Positions 35,095-44,045 of a stretch of DNA of 64,000 bases are shown here, piece after piece. Origin of the DNA: Chitinophagales bacterium (lineage in GTDB: Bacteria > Bacteroidota > Bacteroidia > Chitinophagales > Saprospiraceae); assembly GCA_013297745.1 (NCBI GenBank), contig JAAFIM010000015.1:1-64000 (forward strand). The letters are read 5' to 3'. Position numbers and translations under genes: made by a program. The notes under the pieces were generated by a model, which was given only the letters and a program-made list of their open reading frames with translations, was not told where the DNA came from and made no database searches. Each line of letters starts with the position of its first letter. The stretch's first letter is position 1.

Positions 35095-35127
35095 AACAGC
35101 TTTTCTATCCGAAAGGCTGTTTTTTTA
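35095..35127 (+). terminator. Rho-independent terminator
   Basis: AACAGCTTTTC pairs with GAAAGGCTGTT (11 bp) and runs into T. Confidence 0.85.
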
Positions 35128-35199
35128 TGTTTAGGAATTTATAAATAGAAAAATTTAGCCTATTTTTATTAAAAAAACTATTATTAAAAAAAATATACC

Positions 35200-35207
35200 T
35201 AATTTTG
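35200..35207 (+). promoter_or_regulatory. Bacteroidota -7 element (TAATTTTG)
   Basis: TAATTTTG, 41 bp upstream of the prfA start. Confidence 0.6.
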
Positions 35208-35248
35208 CGGCCGATTTTTATAAATTTATTCTATAAACTAAATCCAAT

Positions 35249-36328
35249 ATGATTTTATTAGAAAAATTGGCCGTTTTGAACGACCGATACGAATATCTGC
35301 AATCCCAATTGTCTGACCCTAGCGTGGTGTCGGATATAAGCCGATATATGAAAGTCAGTCGCGAAAGCAAAAACTTAGAATCTATAGCTGAAGCATTTAA
35401 AAAATATAAATTAATTCTATCCAATATAGAAAGTGCCAAAGAAATTTTGGCAACAGCAGACGATGCAGAGTTTATAGCTATGGCCAAAATGGAATTGGCA
35501 GAATTAGAGCCACAAGTTGCGCCTTTGGAGGAAGAAATTCGTGTGTTATTGATACCCAAAGACCCTGATGATGAACGAGATGTAACTATAGAAATTCGCT
35601 CAGGTACAGGTGGTGATGAAGCTGCTATTTTTGCTGGTGATTTGTTGCGGATGATAGAGCGTTTTGTAGACCGCAAGGGCTGGCGCAAAGAGTTTGTGGC
35701 GATGACAGAAAGCGAGTCAGGCGGTTATAGCAAAGCTATTTTGCAAGTTTTTGGCGATAATGTATATGGAACATTGAAATACGAATCTGGCACACATCGC
35801 GTTCAGCGCGTCCCCAAAACAGAAGCGCAAGGCCGTGTTCATACTTCAGCTGCCACTATAGTTATTTTGCCTATAGTAGAGATTGAAGAGGTGCAAATTA
35901 ACGCTGCTGATTTGGAATGGGACGTTTTCCGCGCAAGTGGCGCAGGCGGTCAGCACGTCAATAGAACAGAATCTGCCGTCCGCGTAACCCACAAACCAAC
36001 AGGCACAGTGGTGGAATGTCAAGAAGGCCGTTCGCAAATCAAAAACCGTGAAATCGCTTTGCAAAAATTATACGTTTTGTTGAAAGAAAAAACTGAAGAA
36101 GCTCATAATTCTCAAATGTCCGAATTGCGTCGTAGTTTGGTGGCTTCTGGTGACCGTTCTGCCAAAATTCGCACTTACAATTATCCACAAAGCCGAATTA
36201 CTGACCATAGAATTAGTTTTACCAAACATAATTTGCCTGAAGTAATGAATGGCGATTTGGACGATTTTATCCACGCGCTACAAAATGCTTACAATGCTGA
36301 AAAATTGCAGGCAACAGAAGAAGAATAA
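35249..36328 (+). CDS. prfA: Peptide chain release factor 1
   Basis: 359 residues; reads UAA and UAG and releases the peptide from the ribosome. The GGQ loop is SGAGGQHVNRTES; the anticodon-like tripeptide position reads PKT in RVQRVPKTEAQGRVHTS, i.e. the PxT form of RF1 rather than the SPF of RF2. GTGGDEAAIFAGDL and the HKPTGTVVECQEGRSQIKN segment confirm the family. Monocistronic between a promoter and a bidirectional hairpin. Confidence 0.96.
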   Translation: MILLEKLAVLNDRYEYLQSQLSDPSVVSDISRYMKVSRESKNLESIAEAFKKYKLILSNIESAKEILATADDAEFIAMAKMELAELEPQVAPLEEEIRVLLIPKDPDDERDVTIEIRSGTGGDEAAIFAGDLLRMIERFVDRKGWRKEFVAMTESESGGYSKAILQVFGDNVYGTLKYESGTHRVQRVPKTEAQGRVHTSAATIVILPIVEIEEVQINAADLEWDVFRASGAGGQHVNRTESAVRVTHKPTGTVVECQEGRSQIKNREIALQKLYVLLKEKTEEAHNSQMSELRRSLVASGDRSAKIRTYNYPQSRITDHRISFTKHNLPEVMNGDLDDFIHALQNAYNAEKLQATEEE

Positions 36329-36332
36329 AAAA

Positions 36333-36367
36333 AATCCTACCTTGTGATTCAGGGTAGGATTTTTTTT
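36333..36367. terminator. Bidirectional terminator between convergent genes
   Basis: AATCCTACC pairs with GGGTAGGATT, flanked by A and T runs; serves prfA and the convergent Spy-like gene. Confidence 0.85.
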
Positions 36368-36368
36368 G

Positions 36369-36857
36369 TTAATTGCGAAACATTTCCAATAATTCGCGCC
36401 GAAAATCTCTTTCTGTGCGCTGCAATAAGGCTATTTTGCGAACAGGCAAAACTTTTTTGAGTTTTTCGTAGTATTCTCGACGCAGTTTTAAGCGGGCTTC
36501 TTCGGATTTGAAGCGGTTTTCTATCAAAACCTCCAACTCTTTGTCTGACATCGTTTCCATTCTATTAAATTTGGTATCGCCATTTATCGTTTCCATAGAA
36601 TCTTCTTTTGTATGAAACTCATTGTAAAGTGGCCAAAACTGTTGAGCTTCGGTTGGGGTCAAGTTCAAATGTTTGGTAATATAAGCTGTACGCAATGCTT
36701 CCACGCGCTCGCCACGGTCGCCGTGATGTCCGTGTCCGCGTTTGTGTCCGTGTCCGTGTCGCCCGTGTCCGTCAAAATCACGTGGTGGGCGTTGCGCTTG
36801 GCTCACAGACATAGTAGCGACAAAAGCTAAGAAAAAAAACATAAGTTTGAGTTTCAT
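36369..36857 (-). CDS. Spy/CpxP-like periplasmic sensor, His-rich
   Basis: 162 residues with a signal peptide (cleavage near SVSQAQ). A very His/Gly-rich stretch (residues about 28-48, HGRHGHGHKRGHGHHGD) could bind metal. The rest is helical, with LNLTPTEAQQFWPLYNEF, the LTxxQ-like motif of Spy/CpxP/CnrX relatives, and a long basic helix at the end. Third gene in the ECF sigma operon; in such operons the Spy-like protein is a periplasmic chaperone or stress/metal sensor. Gap to the anti-sigma gene: 32 bp. Confidence 0.82.
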   Translation of the reverse strand: MKLKLMFFFLAFVATMSVSQAQRPPRDFDGHGRHGHGHKRGHGHHGDRGERVEALRTAYITKHLNLTPTEAQQFWPLYNEFHTKEDSMETINGDTKFNRMETMSDKELEVLIENRFKSEEARLKLRREYYEKLKKVLPVRKIALLQRTERDFRRELLEMFRN

Positions 36858-36889
36858 TTTATAAAAATTTAAGAAATTTTAAAATACAT

Positions 36890-37396
36890 TTATTCGTAGA
36901 AATCAGAGTCTTCCAATTCGTCCAATAGCTCTTCTTGCAAAAGGCTATCCATTTCAAAAGAAGAAAGCGTTGTGGTGGAAAGTTGCCAATTTTCTAGATT
37001 ATCTTCCTGTAGTGCCAACCAATGAACATCCAAATCATCTGGATGCGCTGATAGATAATCAATTATATCATCTTTAGTGATTTGTTGGCGAATTTGTTCG
37101 TAGTCCGCTAATTGGGGATTGGCAATATCGGTTTTTGGGTACTGAATTAGCAAAATTGAAACTATACCCAATAAAACTGCTGCCGCTATTTTGGTCAAAG
37201 TCCATAATCTAAAATTGTATAATTTGGGCTTAGGTTGTTCAGTCGCTTGAGTTATTTTTTGCATCATTTTTTCTTCAAAATTAGCAAAATAATTTTTGGG
37301 CATATCATCCGAACTATGCCGCGCTTGTTGTTTTAGTTGGCGCAAAAAAGGACTAATTTCTCCCAATTCGTCATCTGGATTATCAAAAGTTTTCAT
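36890..37396 (-). CDS. Putative anti-sigma factor, single-pass membrane protein
   Basis: 168 residues: a cytoplasmic N-terminal part (residues 1-60) with helices but no ZAS Cys/His motif, one membrane helix (about 67-88, TKIAAAVLLGIVSILLIQY) and an acidic periplasmic domain ending in ELLDELEDSDFYE. Identity as the anti-sigma factor is inferred from its position 11 bp after the ECF sigma gene and its topology. Confidence 0.65.
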   Translation of the reverse strand: MKTFDNPDDELGEISPFLRQLKQQARHSSDDMPKNYFANFEEKMMQKITQATEQPKPKLYNFRLWTLTKIAAAVLLGIVSILLIQYPKTDIANPQLADYEQIRQQITKDDIIDYLSAHPDDLDVHWLALQEDNLENWQLSTTTLSSFEMDSLLQEELLDELEDSDFYE

Positions 37397-37407
37397 AGTT
37401 GGCTGTT

Positions 37408-37986
37408 TTATAAATGTTGTTTGATATAAATTTCTACTTTTTTGACCGCGTGATGATAAGAAGCCTTGAGCGCGCCTACTGAAGTATCCAATATGGTGGA
37501 CATTTCTTCGTAAGGGGTTTCATTATAATAACGCATCACAAAAACTTGCCGTTGTTTGTCAGGCAAAGTTTCTATAGCTTTTTTTAATAGCTTTTCGGCT
37601 TTGTCAGCATATTCAAAACTTTGATTATCAATAATTTGGGTAGAAAAATTTTCATTATCTATTGATATGTTTTGCTGATGCTTTTGTTCTTTTTGCAAAA
37701 AACTAAAAGATTCATTTATAGCTATCCTATACAACCAAGTATAGAGTTGTGCGTCTTGGCGAAAATTGGTTATATATCTGTACACTTTAATAAAAGTATT
37801 TTGCAGCACTTCATCTGTATTGTTGTGGTTTTGTAAAATTTGATACAAAACCGAATATAAGCGACTTTGATAGGTTTGCAGTAAAAGACGAAAACCACGT
37901 TCCATTGTATCGGGCTTGGCGATAAGCATCAAAATATCTGCATCATTTTCTCTTGCGCTTGGGGTTTGGGGATGGTGATTATTCAA
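37408..37986 (-). CDS. ECF-type RNA polymerase sigma factor
   Basis: 192 residues with sigma regions 2 (DEVLQNTFIKVYRYITNF, then AQLYTWLYRIAINESFSFL) and 4 (LPDKQRQVFVMRYYNETPY, then the HTH EEMSTILDTSVGALKASYHHA). Region 3 is absent, as in the ECF group. It directs transcription of stress genes when released from its anti-sigma factor. First gene of the three-gene minus-strand operon with anti-sigma and Spy-like genes. Confidence 0.93.
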   Translation of the reverse strand: MNNHHPQTPSARENDADILMLIAKPDTMERGFRLLLQTYQSRLYSVLYQILQNHNNTDEVLQNTFIKVYRYITNFRQDAQLYTWLYRIAINESFSFLQKEQKHQQNISIDNENFSTQIIDNQSFEYADKAEKLLKKAIETLPDKQRQVFVMRYYNETPYEEMSTILDTSVGALKASYHHAVKKVEIYIKQHL

Positions 37987-38095
37987 AATAAAATTGATTT
38001 TAGCTTATAGACTACCAAAAATGGGGAAGGTTTAATACAGATTGATTTTTTTTATAAAAATAGCAGATTTATGATTTTCTTAACATAAAAAACTA

Positions 38096-38103
38096 TATTT
38101 TTG
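38096..38103 (+). promoter_or_regulatory. Bacteroidota -7 element (TATTTTTG)
   Basis: TATTTTTG, 65 bp upstream of the ATG at 38169, within the gap divergent from the sigma gene. Confidence 0.45.
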
Positions 38104-38168
38104 CCTTTTATATCTGTATTTAATTATTTTGTCCAAAATTATTCGCCATAAAAAATATAAGCAAACAA

Positions 38169-39464
38169 ATGATATTTTGTAATATACCAAAAAAACAAAC
38201 TTTAAATATATTTCCACAGTCATTAGAAACTTATAATTTGGCTGATGCTAATTTTTCAGTACAAATTATTTATAGTTTGAAAGGTATAGAAACGATTTGG
38301 GATGAAGCTAGTGCTACCCATAATATATTGATGAAAAGTCAGTTTTTATCTGTATTGGAAAATTATCCACCTCAAGATATGCGCTTTTGCTATGTTATTT
38401 TTTACGAAAAATTGCAAGCAATAGGCGTAGCTTATTTACAAATGTTCCATGTCAAGGTTTCTGAAGGGATTCAGAAAGAAAGCGCAGAAGAAAAACAAGA
38501 ACAGTTGTGTATGTGGCAGTCTTTGATGCGCGGCGCACGAAATTGGATTTTGCGACGAGCTGATTTTAATTTATTGATTTGTGGCAATTTGTTGTTGACT
38601 GGCGAATATGGTTATAGATTTCAATCTCAAATATCTGAAAAACAGCAAATTGAATTGGTGAGACAAGCCACAGATATTTTGCCTAGTATTTTGCAAAAAG
38701 ACCGCAACTATAAAACTTCTATGCTTTTTTATAAAGATTATGAAGTAGGCAAGCATACTATAGTAGAACAAGAAATGAAAGCTAATAATTATCACGGTTT
38801 TTTGATGCAGCCGAGTATGTATATGGATATTCGCCCCAATTGGAAAACTTTTGATAATTATTTGGACGATATGCAATCCAAGTATAGAGTTAGGGCGCGT
38901 CGGGCTATCAAAAAAGCTTCAGAATTGCAAAAAAAAGAATTGACAGAAGCTGAGATTTTAGAAAATATAGCGGATATTCATCAATTGTATTGTGTAATTG
39001 CCAAAGGAGCTGGTTTTAATGCATTTTTATTGCACGAACATTATTTTTGGGCTTTAAAAAAATACTTAGGCGAACAGTTTAAATTAGTCGCTTATTATCT
39101 CAACGGCAAAATGATTGCTTTTTACACAGTGATTTTGAACGGTAGCGAAATGGAAGCGCATTTTTTGGGGGTTGATGCTGAACTTAATCACGAGTACCAA
39201 ATTTATTTAAACATTTTATACGATTTAGCCAAAACGGGCATTTATTATCAAGTCGAACGCATTGATTTTGCTCGTACTGCTTTTGAAATCAAAACTTCTA
39301 TTGGTGCTGTGCCGCGCGATATGCACTGTTTTATGCGGCATCGCAATAGTTTTTCGTCTGCTTTGCTTAAGTTTGCGCTCAATTATTTTTCTGTCAAAGA
39401 AAAATGGCAACAAAGACACCCATTCAAGGATAGTCCTGCTGCCACCGAAATAGAAACCGAATAG
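38169..39464 (+). CDS. GNAT/FemAB-like acyltransferase
   Basis: 431 residues, soluble. The C-terminal half fits the Acetyltransf_6/FemAB-like fold: YLDDMQSKYRVRARRAIKK (residues about 235-253) is typical of the segment in which a Tyr-Arg-rich helix follows the first GNAT lobe, and FKLVAYYLNGKMIAFYTVIL with AHFLGVDAELNHEYQIYLNIL resembles the second lobe. The acceptor is unknown; relatives act on amino-acid or peptidoglycan-type substrates. N-terminal 200 residues unrecognised. Confidence 0.65.
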   Translation: MIFCNIPKKQTLNIFPQSLETYNLADANFSVQIIYSLKGIETIWDEASATHNILMKSQFLSVLENYPPQDMRFCYVIFYEKLQAIGVAYLQMFHVKVSEGIQKESAEEKQEQLCMWQSLMRGARNWILRRADFNLLICGNLLLTGEYGYRFQSQISEKQQIELVRQATDILPSILQKDRNYKTSMLFYKDYEVGKHTIVEQEMKANNYHGFLMQPSMYMDIRPNWKTFDNYLDDMQSKYRVRARRAIKKASELQKKELTEAEILENIADIHQLYCVIAKGAGFNAFLLHEHYFWALKKYLGEQFKLVAYYLNGKMIAFYTVILNGSEMEAHFLGVDAELNHEYQIYLNILYDLAKTGIYYQVERIDFARTAFEIKTSIGAVPRDMHCFMRHRNSFSSALLKFALNYFSVKEKWQQRHPFKDSPAATEIETE

Positions 39465-39497
39465 GTTTGGTATAAAAAATATGCCCTCAAATAATAA

Positions 39498-39531
39498 CAA
39501 AAAAAAGCTGCACACCTCGCGGCGGCAGCTT
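39498..39531 (-). terminator. Terminator for minus-strand transcription (downstream of parE)
   Basis: On the minus strand AAGCTGC pairs with GCAGCTT across a GC-rich loop and runs into eight T, 177 bp after the parE stop. Between the two hairpins lies a short TTGTC/GACAA hairpin and no credible gene. Confidence 0.65.
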
Positions 39532-39599
39532 CACTATAACTAAACCCTAAAACCCATGAATAATTGTCTTGCGACAAACTATACTATTTAAACGTGGAA

Positions 39600-39637
39600 A
39601 AGACCTAAAGTGTTTGCTTTAGGTCTTATTTTTTTTG
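39600..39637 (+). terminator. Terminator for plus-strand transcription
   Basis: AAGACCTAAAG pairs perfectly with CTTTAGGTCTT, followed by A and eight T. Confidence 0.8.
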
Positions 39638-39707
39638 TTTAAAACTAAATTTTAGCTTTATTTTAACATTATTTCTAATAAATAGGACATTTATAGCCTT
39701 TTTTTTA

Positions 39708-41600
39708 TTAAAATAAAACTTCGTCGTCTTTTTCTACTCTAAGATTGTTGATAATAAAATCTTGTCGGCTGCTGGTATTTTTGCCCATATAGTATTCCAG
39801 CACTTGTTCGATTTCTGTATTGGACTGCAATCGCACAGGCTCTAATCGTATATCTTCCCCTATAAATTGTTTAAATTCGTTGGGTGAAATTTCCCCAAGT
39901 CCTTTAAATCGGGTAATTTCTATTTGTCGAGTATCGCCTAATTTTTGAATAGCGGCTTGTTTTTCGCTTTCGCTGTAGCAATAAATGGTTTGTTTTTTGT
40001 CTCGCACACGGAAAAGTGGCGTGTTGAAAATGTACAAATGCCCATTCATCACCAACTCTGGGAAAAATTGCAAGAAAAAAGTCAGCAACAACAACCGAAT
40101 GTGCATTCCGTCCACGTCAGCATCTGTAGAAATTACTACGCGATTATAACGCAAATCATCCAAACCGTCTTCTATGTTCAAAGCGTGTTGCAGCAGGTTA
40201 AATTCTTCATTTTCATACACGACTTTTTTGGTCAAACCGTAACAATTTAGCGGCTTTCCGCGCAAACTGAACACAGCTTGGTTTTCTACATTTCGCGCTT
40301 GAGTAAGCGAACCACTTGCAGAATCGCCTTCTGTTATAAAAACTGTAGTCGCAGCCCGTTTTTCCAAAAATTCTTCTTTATTTTTGTTGGGCGCGTCATC
40401 GTTGAGGTGGAAACGGCAGTCGCGTAGTTTTTTGTTGTGCAAATTGGCTTTTTTGGTGCGCTCGTTGGCCAATTTTTTGATACCAGCGATTTCTTTGCGC
40501 TCGCGTTCTGATTGCTGTATTCTTTTCTGTAGTTCTTTGGCGGTTTCTGGATTTTTGTGCAAATAATTATCCAAATGCGTTTTGATAAAATCGCCCACAA
40601 AACTATTCATACTCAAACCGTCGGGAGAAACAGCCAACGAACCCAACTTGGTTTTGGTTTGGGATTCAAAAACAGGCTCTTGCACGCGCACACTTACCGC
40701 CGCAATAATGGCTTGGCGAATGTCGGCTGGGTCAAACTGTTTGTTGTAAAAATCGCGAATGGTTTTGACTATAGCTTGGCGAAAAGCGTTGAGGTGAGTT
40801 CCGCCTTGTGTAGTATTTTGGCCATTGACGAAAGTATTGTATTGCTCGCCGTATTGGTTGCCGTGTGTCATTGCGATTTCTATATCTTCGCCCGTGAGGT
40901 GAATAATCGGATAACAAATTTTGTCGGTATCAACCCGCTTTTGCAATAAATCCAACAAACCGTTTTTGGAAACAAAGACTTTTCCGTTTAGATACAATTT
41001 CAAACCAGCGTTCAAATACGCATAATTCCAAATTTGTTCTATCAAAAACTCTTCGTTATACTTAAAATTTTTGAAAATGGAATTGTCTGCTATAAATTCT
41101 ATCAAAGTGCCGTCGGTTTCTTCTGTAGCTTGCAACTCGCTCTCTTTCAATAAAATACCTTGTTGAAATTCGGCAATTTTAGTTTTATTTTCTCTAAAAC
41201 TTTGTACTCTAAAATAGGAAGAAAGCGCATTAACAGCTTTTGTACCTACGCCGTTGAGACCTACAGATTTTTGGAAAGCGTCGCTGTCGTATTTGCCGCC
41301 CGTATTGATTTTGGAAACGCAATCTACCACTTTGCCCAACGGAATACCGCGTCCATAGTCGCGTATGCGCATACGCCCATCGTCAAAAAAATCAATTTCT
41401 ATCTTTTTGCCCGCGCCCATTGCATATTCGTCAATGGAGTTATCTATAATTTCTTTGAATAGAATATAAATACCGTCGTCGGGCGCGCTGCCGTTGCCCA
41501 ATTTGCCGATATACATACCAGGCCGCAGTCGTATGTGTTCGCGCCAATCTAAGGAGCGGATATTATCTTCGTTGTATGTTGCGTTTGGTTTGACAGACAT
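39708..41600 (-). CDS. parE: DNA topoisomerase IV subunit B
   Basis: 630 residues; ATPase subunit of topoisomerase IV, which decatenates daughter chromosomes. GHKL ATPase motifs: [46 protein letters not shown]. Toprim: [18 protein letters not shown] and [19 protein letters not shown]. The C-terminus [18 protein letters not shown] is of ParE type. Often parC lies next to parE in this phylum; here the downstream side is a convergent GNAT-like gene and parC is not in the window. Confidence 0.95.
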   Translation of the reverse strand: MSVKPNATYNEDNIRSLDWREHIRLRPGMYIGKLGNGSAPDDGIYILFKEIIDNSIDEYAMGAGKKIEIDFFDDGRMRIRDYGRGIPLGKVVDCVSKINTGGKYDSDAFQKSVGLNGVGTKAVNALSSYFRVQSFRENKTKIAEFQQGILLKESELQATEETDGTLIEFIADNSIFKNFKYNEEFLIEQIWNYAYLNAGLKLYLNGKVFVSKNGLLDLLQKRVDTDKICYPIIHLTGEDIEIAMTHGNQYGEQYNTFVNGQNTTQGGTHLNAFRQAIVKTIRDFYNKQFDPADIRQAIIAAVSVRVQEPVFESQTKTKLGSLAVSPDGLSMNSFVGDFIKTHLDNYLHKNPETAKELQKRIQQSERERKEIAGIKKLANERTKKANLHNKKLRDCRFHLNDDAPNKNKEEFLEKRAATTVFITEGDSASGSLTQARNVENQAVFSLRGKPLNCYGLTKKVVYENEEFNLLQHALNIEDGLDDLRYNRVVISTDADVDGMHIRLLLLTFFLQFFPELVMNGHLYIFNTPLFRVRDKKQTIYCYSESEKQAAIQKLGDTRQIEITRFKGLGEISPNEFKQFIGEDIRLEPVRLQSNTEIEQVLEYYMGKNTSSRQDFIINNLRVEKDDEVLF

Positions 41601-41810
41601 ATTATAAGGATTTATATATTAAAACAATTTGTTGTAATTTTTTCTGCAAAAATCGGAATTATTACGCAAACGGCCTAAAAAAGTTGTGAAAAAAGCAAAT
41701 TATTGCGCAAATAACTGTATTTTTTATCAAATTTTATCCAAAATAGTTAAAAATAGCCCTTTTTTTATAAAAAAATAAAACATTTTGTTGTAATATATTT
41801 CCTTCAAAAA

Positions 41811-41875
41811 TAGGAACTTTGCAATAATTTCTTTGGTTGCTTCTCCAAATTTCTAATTCAATGAAAAATATAGAT
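41811..41875 (+). repeat. Duplicated promoter/leader segment (copy 1; copy 2 at 43074-43138)
   Basis: TAGGAACTTTGCAATAATTT and the following ~45 bp, including CTTTGGTTGCTT and the start codon, recur almost unchanged at 43074-43138. AACTTTGC within it resembles the Bacteroidota -7 region. The copies sit 1263 bp apart, showing that the tandem gene duplication took its upstream region along. Confidence 0.85.
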
Positions 41876-42742
41876 TTTACCACGTTGAAAAAAAACGTTC
41901 GCGAAAAACTTAAAACCGTAACCGCCCAATACGCAGCGGACAATGGAATTATATCTTCTCCTGAGGCTTTTGTGATGTTGCCGCTTATCGCAGCGATTGC
42001 AGTTTTTATAGTTAGTATTGTTGCGACGGAAAGTACTTTGTTCGCTTTTTGCTTTGCTTTGCTCGTTTTTGTGCTTGCTTTCCCCGCGCTGTATTTGTTA
42101 AATAAAGAATTGGAGACCAGAAGTTCTTATTTTGTCAATGCCAATAAATTGTTGTTGGGATATTTTTTTGATTATTATTCTTCATTGCAGGATAAAGCGT
42201 TGGAAAAGGATATGCTGATAAACAATAATCTGTTTGTGCGTGCCAATAAATCCAGCCCATTTGAAGAAAAAATTGAATGGTATGCTGCTGAAGCGTCGAT
42301 AGCAAATTTCCGTACTACGCTTTTAGAATATCAAAAAGGTTTGCTAATTGGTTTTCGTTTGCGGGATAAAATGGAAAATAATCTCTATTTGGTTAGCAAA
42401 AACACGAGTTTTAATTTTCTAACATTATTACAACCTCAAAAATTTACTTATTTTCCAAATTTGGATAGAGCGTATAATATGTACAGCAATTTTAGGGGCG
42501 AAACGGCGATTTTTATAGACACAAATGAAGCCATTTTGAATCAAATTGCCGATTTGGTTACTCAAAATATCATTCTTGCTTTTTTGGGCGATGAAATTTA
42601 TCTGTACTATGAAAATTTTGATTTGGGCGTTTTTACCAATCACAATCGACACATAGATTTGGAGAGTAAAAATTTTGAAAATTCTTATTATCAACTGCGA
42701 CAAATACAGCAGATTTTGCAGTTGCTATCCAAAGTGAAATAG
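41861..42742 (+). CDS. Two-helix membrane protein, DUF3137-like, paralogue A
   Basis: 293 residues from ATG 41861 (MKNIDFTTLKKNVREKL). A helical N-terminus is followed by two membrane helices (about 43-65 and 67-88) and a large soluble C-terminal domain. The last part (NFRGETAIFIDTNEAILNQI, TQNIILAFLGDEIYLYYEN, FDLGVFTNHNRHIDLESKNF) resembles DUF3137 proteins in which a similar segment precedes a final helix. The C-terminal ~90 residues are nearly identical to paralogue B. Function unknown; its neighbourhood with a KAP NTPase hints at a membrane-linked system. Confidence 0.72.
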   Translation: MKNIDFTTLKKNVREKLKTVTAQYAADNGIISSPEAFVMLPLIAAIAVFIVSIVATESTLFAFCFALLVFVLAFPALYLLNKELETRSSYFVNANKLLLGYFFDYYSSLQDKALEKDMLINNNLFVRANKSSPFEEKIEWYAAEASIANFRTTLLEYQKGLLIGFRLRDKMENNLYLVSKNTSFNFLTLLQPQKFTYFPNLDRAYNMYSNFRGETAIFIDTNEAILNQIADLVTQNIILAFLGDEIYLYYENFDLGVFTNHNRHIDLESKNFENSYYQLRQIQQILQLLSKVK

Positions 42743-42777
42743 TTTTGGGCTGATTTTGTCGCCCTTTATTTATTAGG

Positions 42778-43060
42778 GTTACGAGAGCGTGTTTTACAAA
42801 AAATTATAAAATAATGTATTATTTGTCATAAAATAAGCGAGAGCGTGGGGTTTCGCTTCGCGGTTCTACCGATTTACACCCCACGCGGTGAAAAAATCTT
42901 ATTAGCGTTGGGTTTTATACCCAACGCAAGAATAAAGTTTTATAAAATATGTGTATTTTTGGTGTGTTGGGTGTAAAACCCAACACTAATAAGTTTTTTT
43001 TATTTACCGCACGGGGTATAAAACCCCATACTATTGTAAAAAATCTATACTCTCGTAACT
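42778..43060. repeat. Nested palindromic (REPIN-like) element between paralogues A and B
   Basis: Outer arms are GTTACGAGAG (42778-42787) and CTCTCGTAAC (43051-43060). Inside are palindromes with TGGGGT/ACCCCA or TGGGTT/AACCCA cores at 42843-42886, 42901-42927, 42963-42985 and 43010-43028. The middle two are also arms of a 20-bp inverted repeat (CTTATTAGCGTTGGGTTTTA with one mismatch, 42898-42917 and 42973-42992). The core and the nesting match the element at 22953-23192. The gap holds no gene. Confidence 0.85.
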
Positions 43061-43123
43061 CTATTGTTAAAACTAGGAACTTTGCAATAATTTCTTTGGT
43101 TGCTTTTCCAAATTTCTAATCAG

Positions 43124-44008
43124 ATGAAAAGTATAGATTTTGTAACGTTGAAAAAAAACGTTACCGAAAAACTCAAACAACCCATTGAACAAACTTTAAC
43201 ACAAGCCACAGCAGACGAAATCGAAATTTCGGTGGAAGCGTTAATTATATTGCCGCTCACAGTTGCGTCTGTGTTGTTTTTGGTTGCTGTTGCGGTAATG
43301 AAAAGTCCTTTGCCAGCTTTTTACCTTAGTTTATTTATTTTTGGGGCTATTTTTTTCTTAATGCTTGTTTTAAGCGGAAAATTCGGGAATCAAGATACAG
43401 ATTTGGCAAATGCTAATAAATTATTGTTGGGCTATTTTTTGGAAAATAACAACCCAGCCCAATACGCGGAAAAAGATGCCGCAATCAAAGAAAATGTGTT
43501 CGTGCGTTCTAATAAACCCATTTCGTTGGAAGAAAAAATTAAAATATATGCTGGTTCAGCCACTATAGCTGGCTTGCGGACTAGACTTGTGGAATATCAA
43601 AAAGGCTTGCTCATCAGTTTTTCCTTTCGCGATAGTATGGAACACAATCTCTATTTGGTTAGCAAAAATATGCACTGTGATTTTCTAAAACTATTACAAA
43701 CTCAACAATTTAGCTACTTTCCAAATTTGGATAAAGCGTACAATATCTACAGCGGTTTCAGGGGCGAAACTGCTTTTTTTATAGATACAAACGAGCGTAT
43801 TTTTAAGCAAATTGCCGATTTGGTTACTCAAAATATAATTCTTGCTTTTTTGGGCGATGAAATTTATCTGTATTATGAAAACTTTGATTTGGGCGTTTTT
43901 ACCAACCACAACAGACACATAGATTTGGAGAGTAAAAATTTTGAAAATTCTTATTATCAACTGCAACAACTCTATAAAATTTTGCATTTATTATCAAAAG
44001 TTCAGTAA
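43124..44008 (+). CDS. Two-helix membrane protein, DUF3137-like, paralogue B
   Basis: 294 residues from ATG 43124. Same plan as paralogue A: soluble N-terminal helix, two membrane helices (about 45-90), then a ~200-residue soluble domain. From ADLVTQNIILAFLGDEIYLY to the end it is almost identical to A, whereas the membrane segment has diverged, suggesting gene conversion or selection on the C-terminal domain. Separated from A by the palindromic element; paralogue C follows after 37 bp. Confidence 0.72.
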   Translation: MKSIDFVTLKKNVTEKLKQPIEQTLTQATADEIEISVEALIILPLTVASVLFLVAVAVMKSPLPAFYLSLFIFGAIFFLMLVLSGKFGNQDTDLANANKLLLGYFLENNNPAQYAEKDAAIKENVFVRSNKPISLEEKIKIYAGSATIAGLRTRLVEYQKGLLISFSFRDSMEHNLYLVSKNMHCDFLKLLQTQQFSYFPNLDKAYNIYSGFRGETAFFIDTNERIFKQIADLVTQNIILAFLGDEIYLYYENFDLGVFTNHNRHIDLESKNFENSYYQLQQLYKILHLLSKVQ

Positions 44009-44045
44009 ATTTGCGGCTATTTAATTATTTAACCATTTTCTAAAA

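Noticed and set aside
39541-39597. Short ORF (11 codons) between the two hairpins after the GNAT/FemAB-like gene
   Set aside because: Too short and without ribosome-binding context; more likely untranslated sequence.
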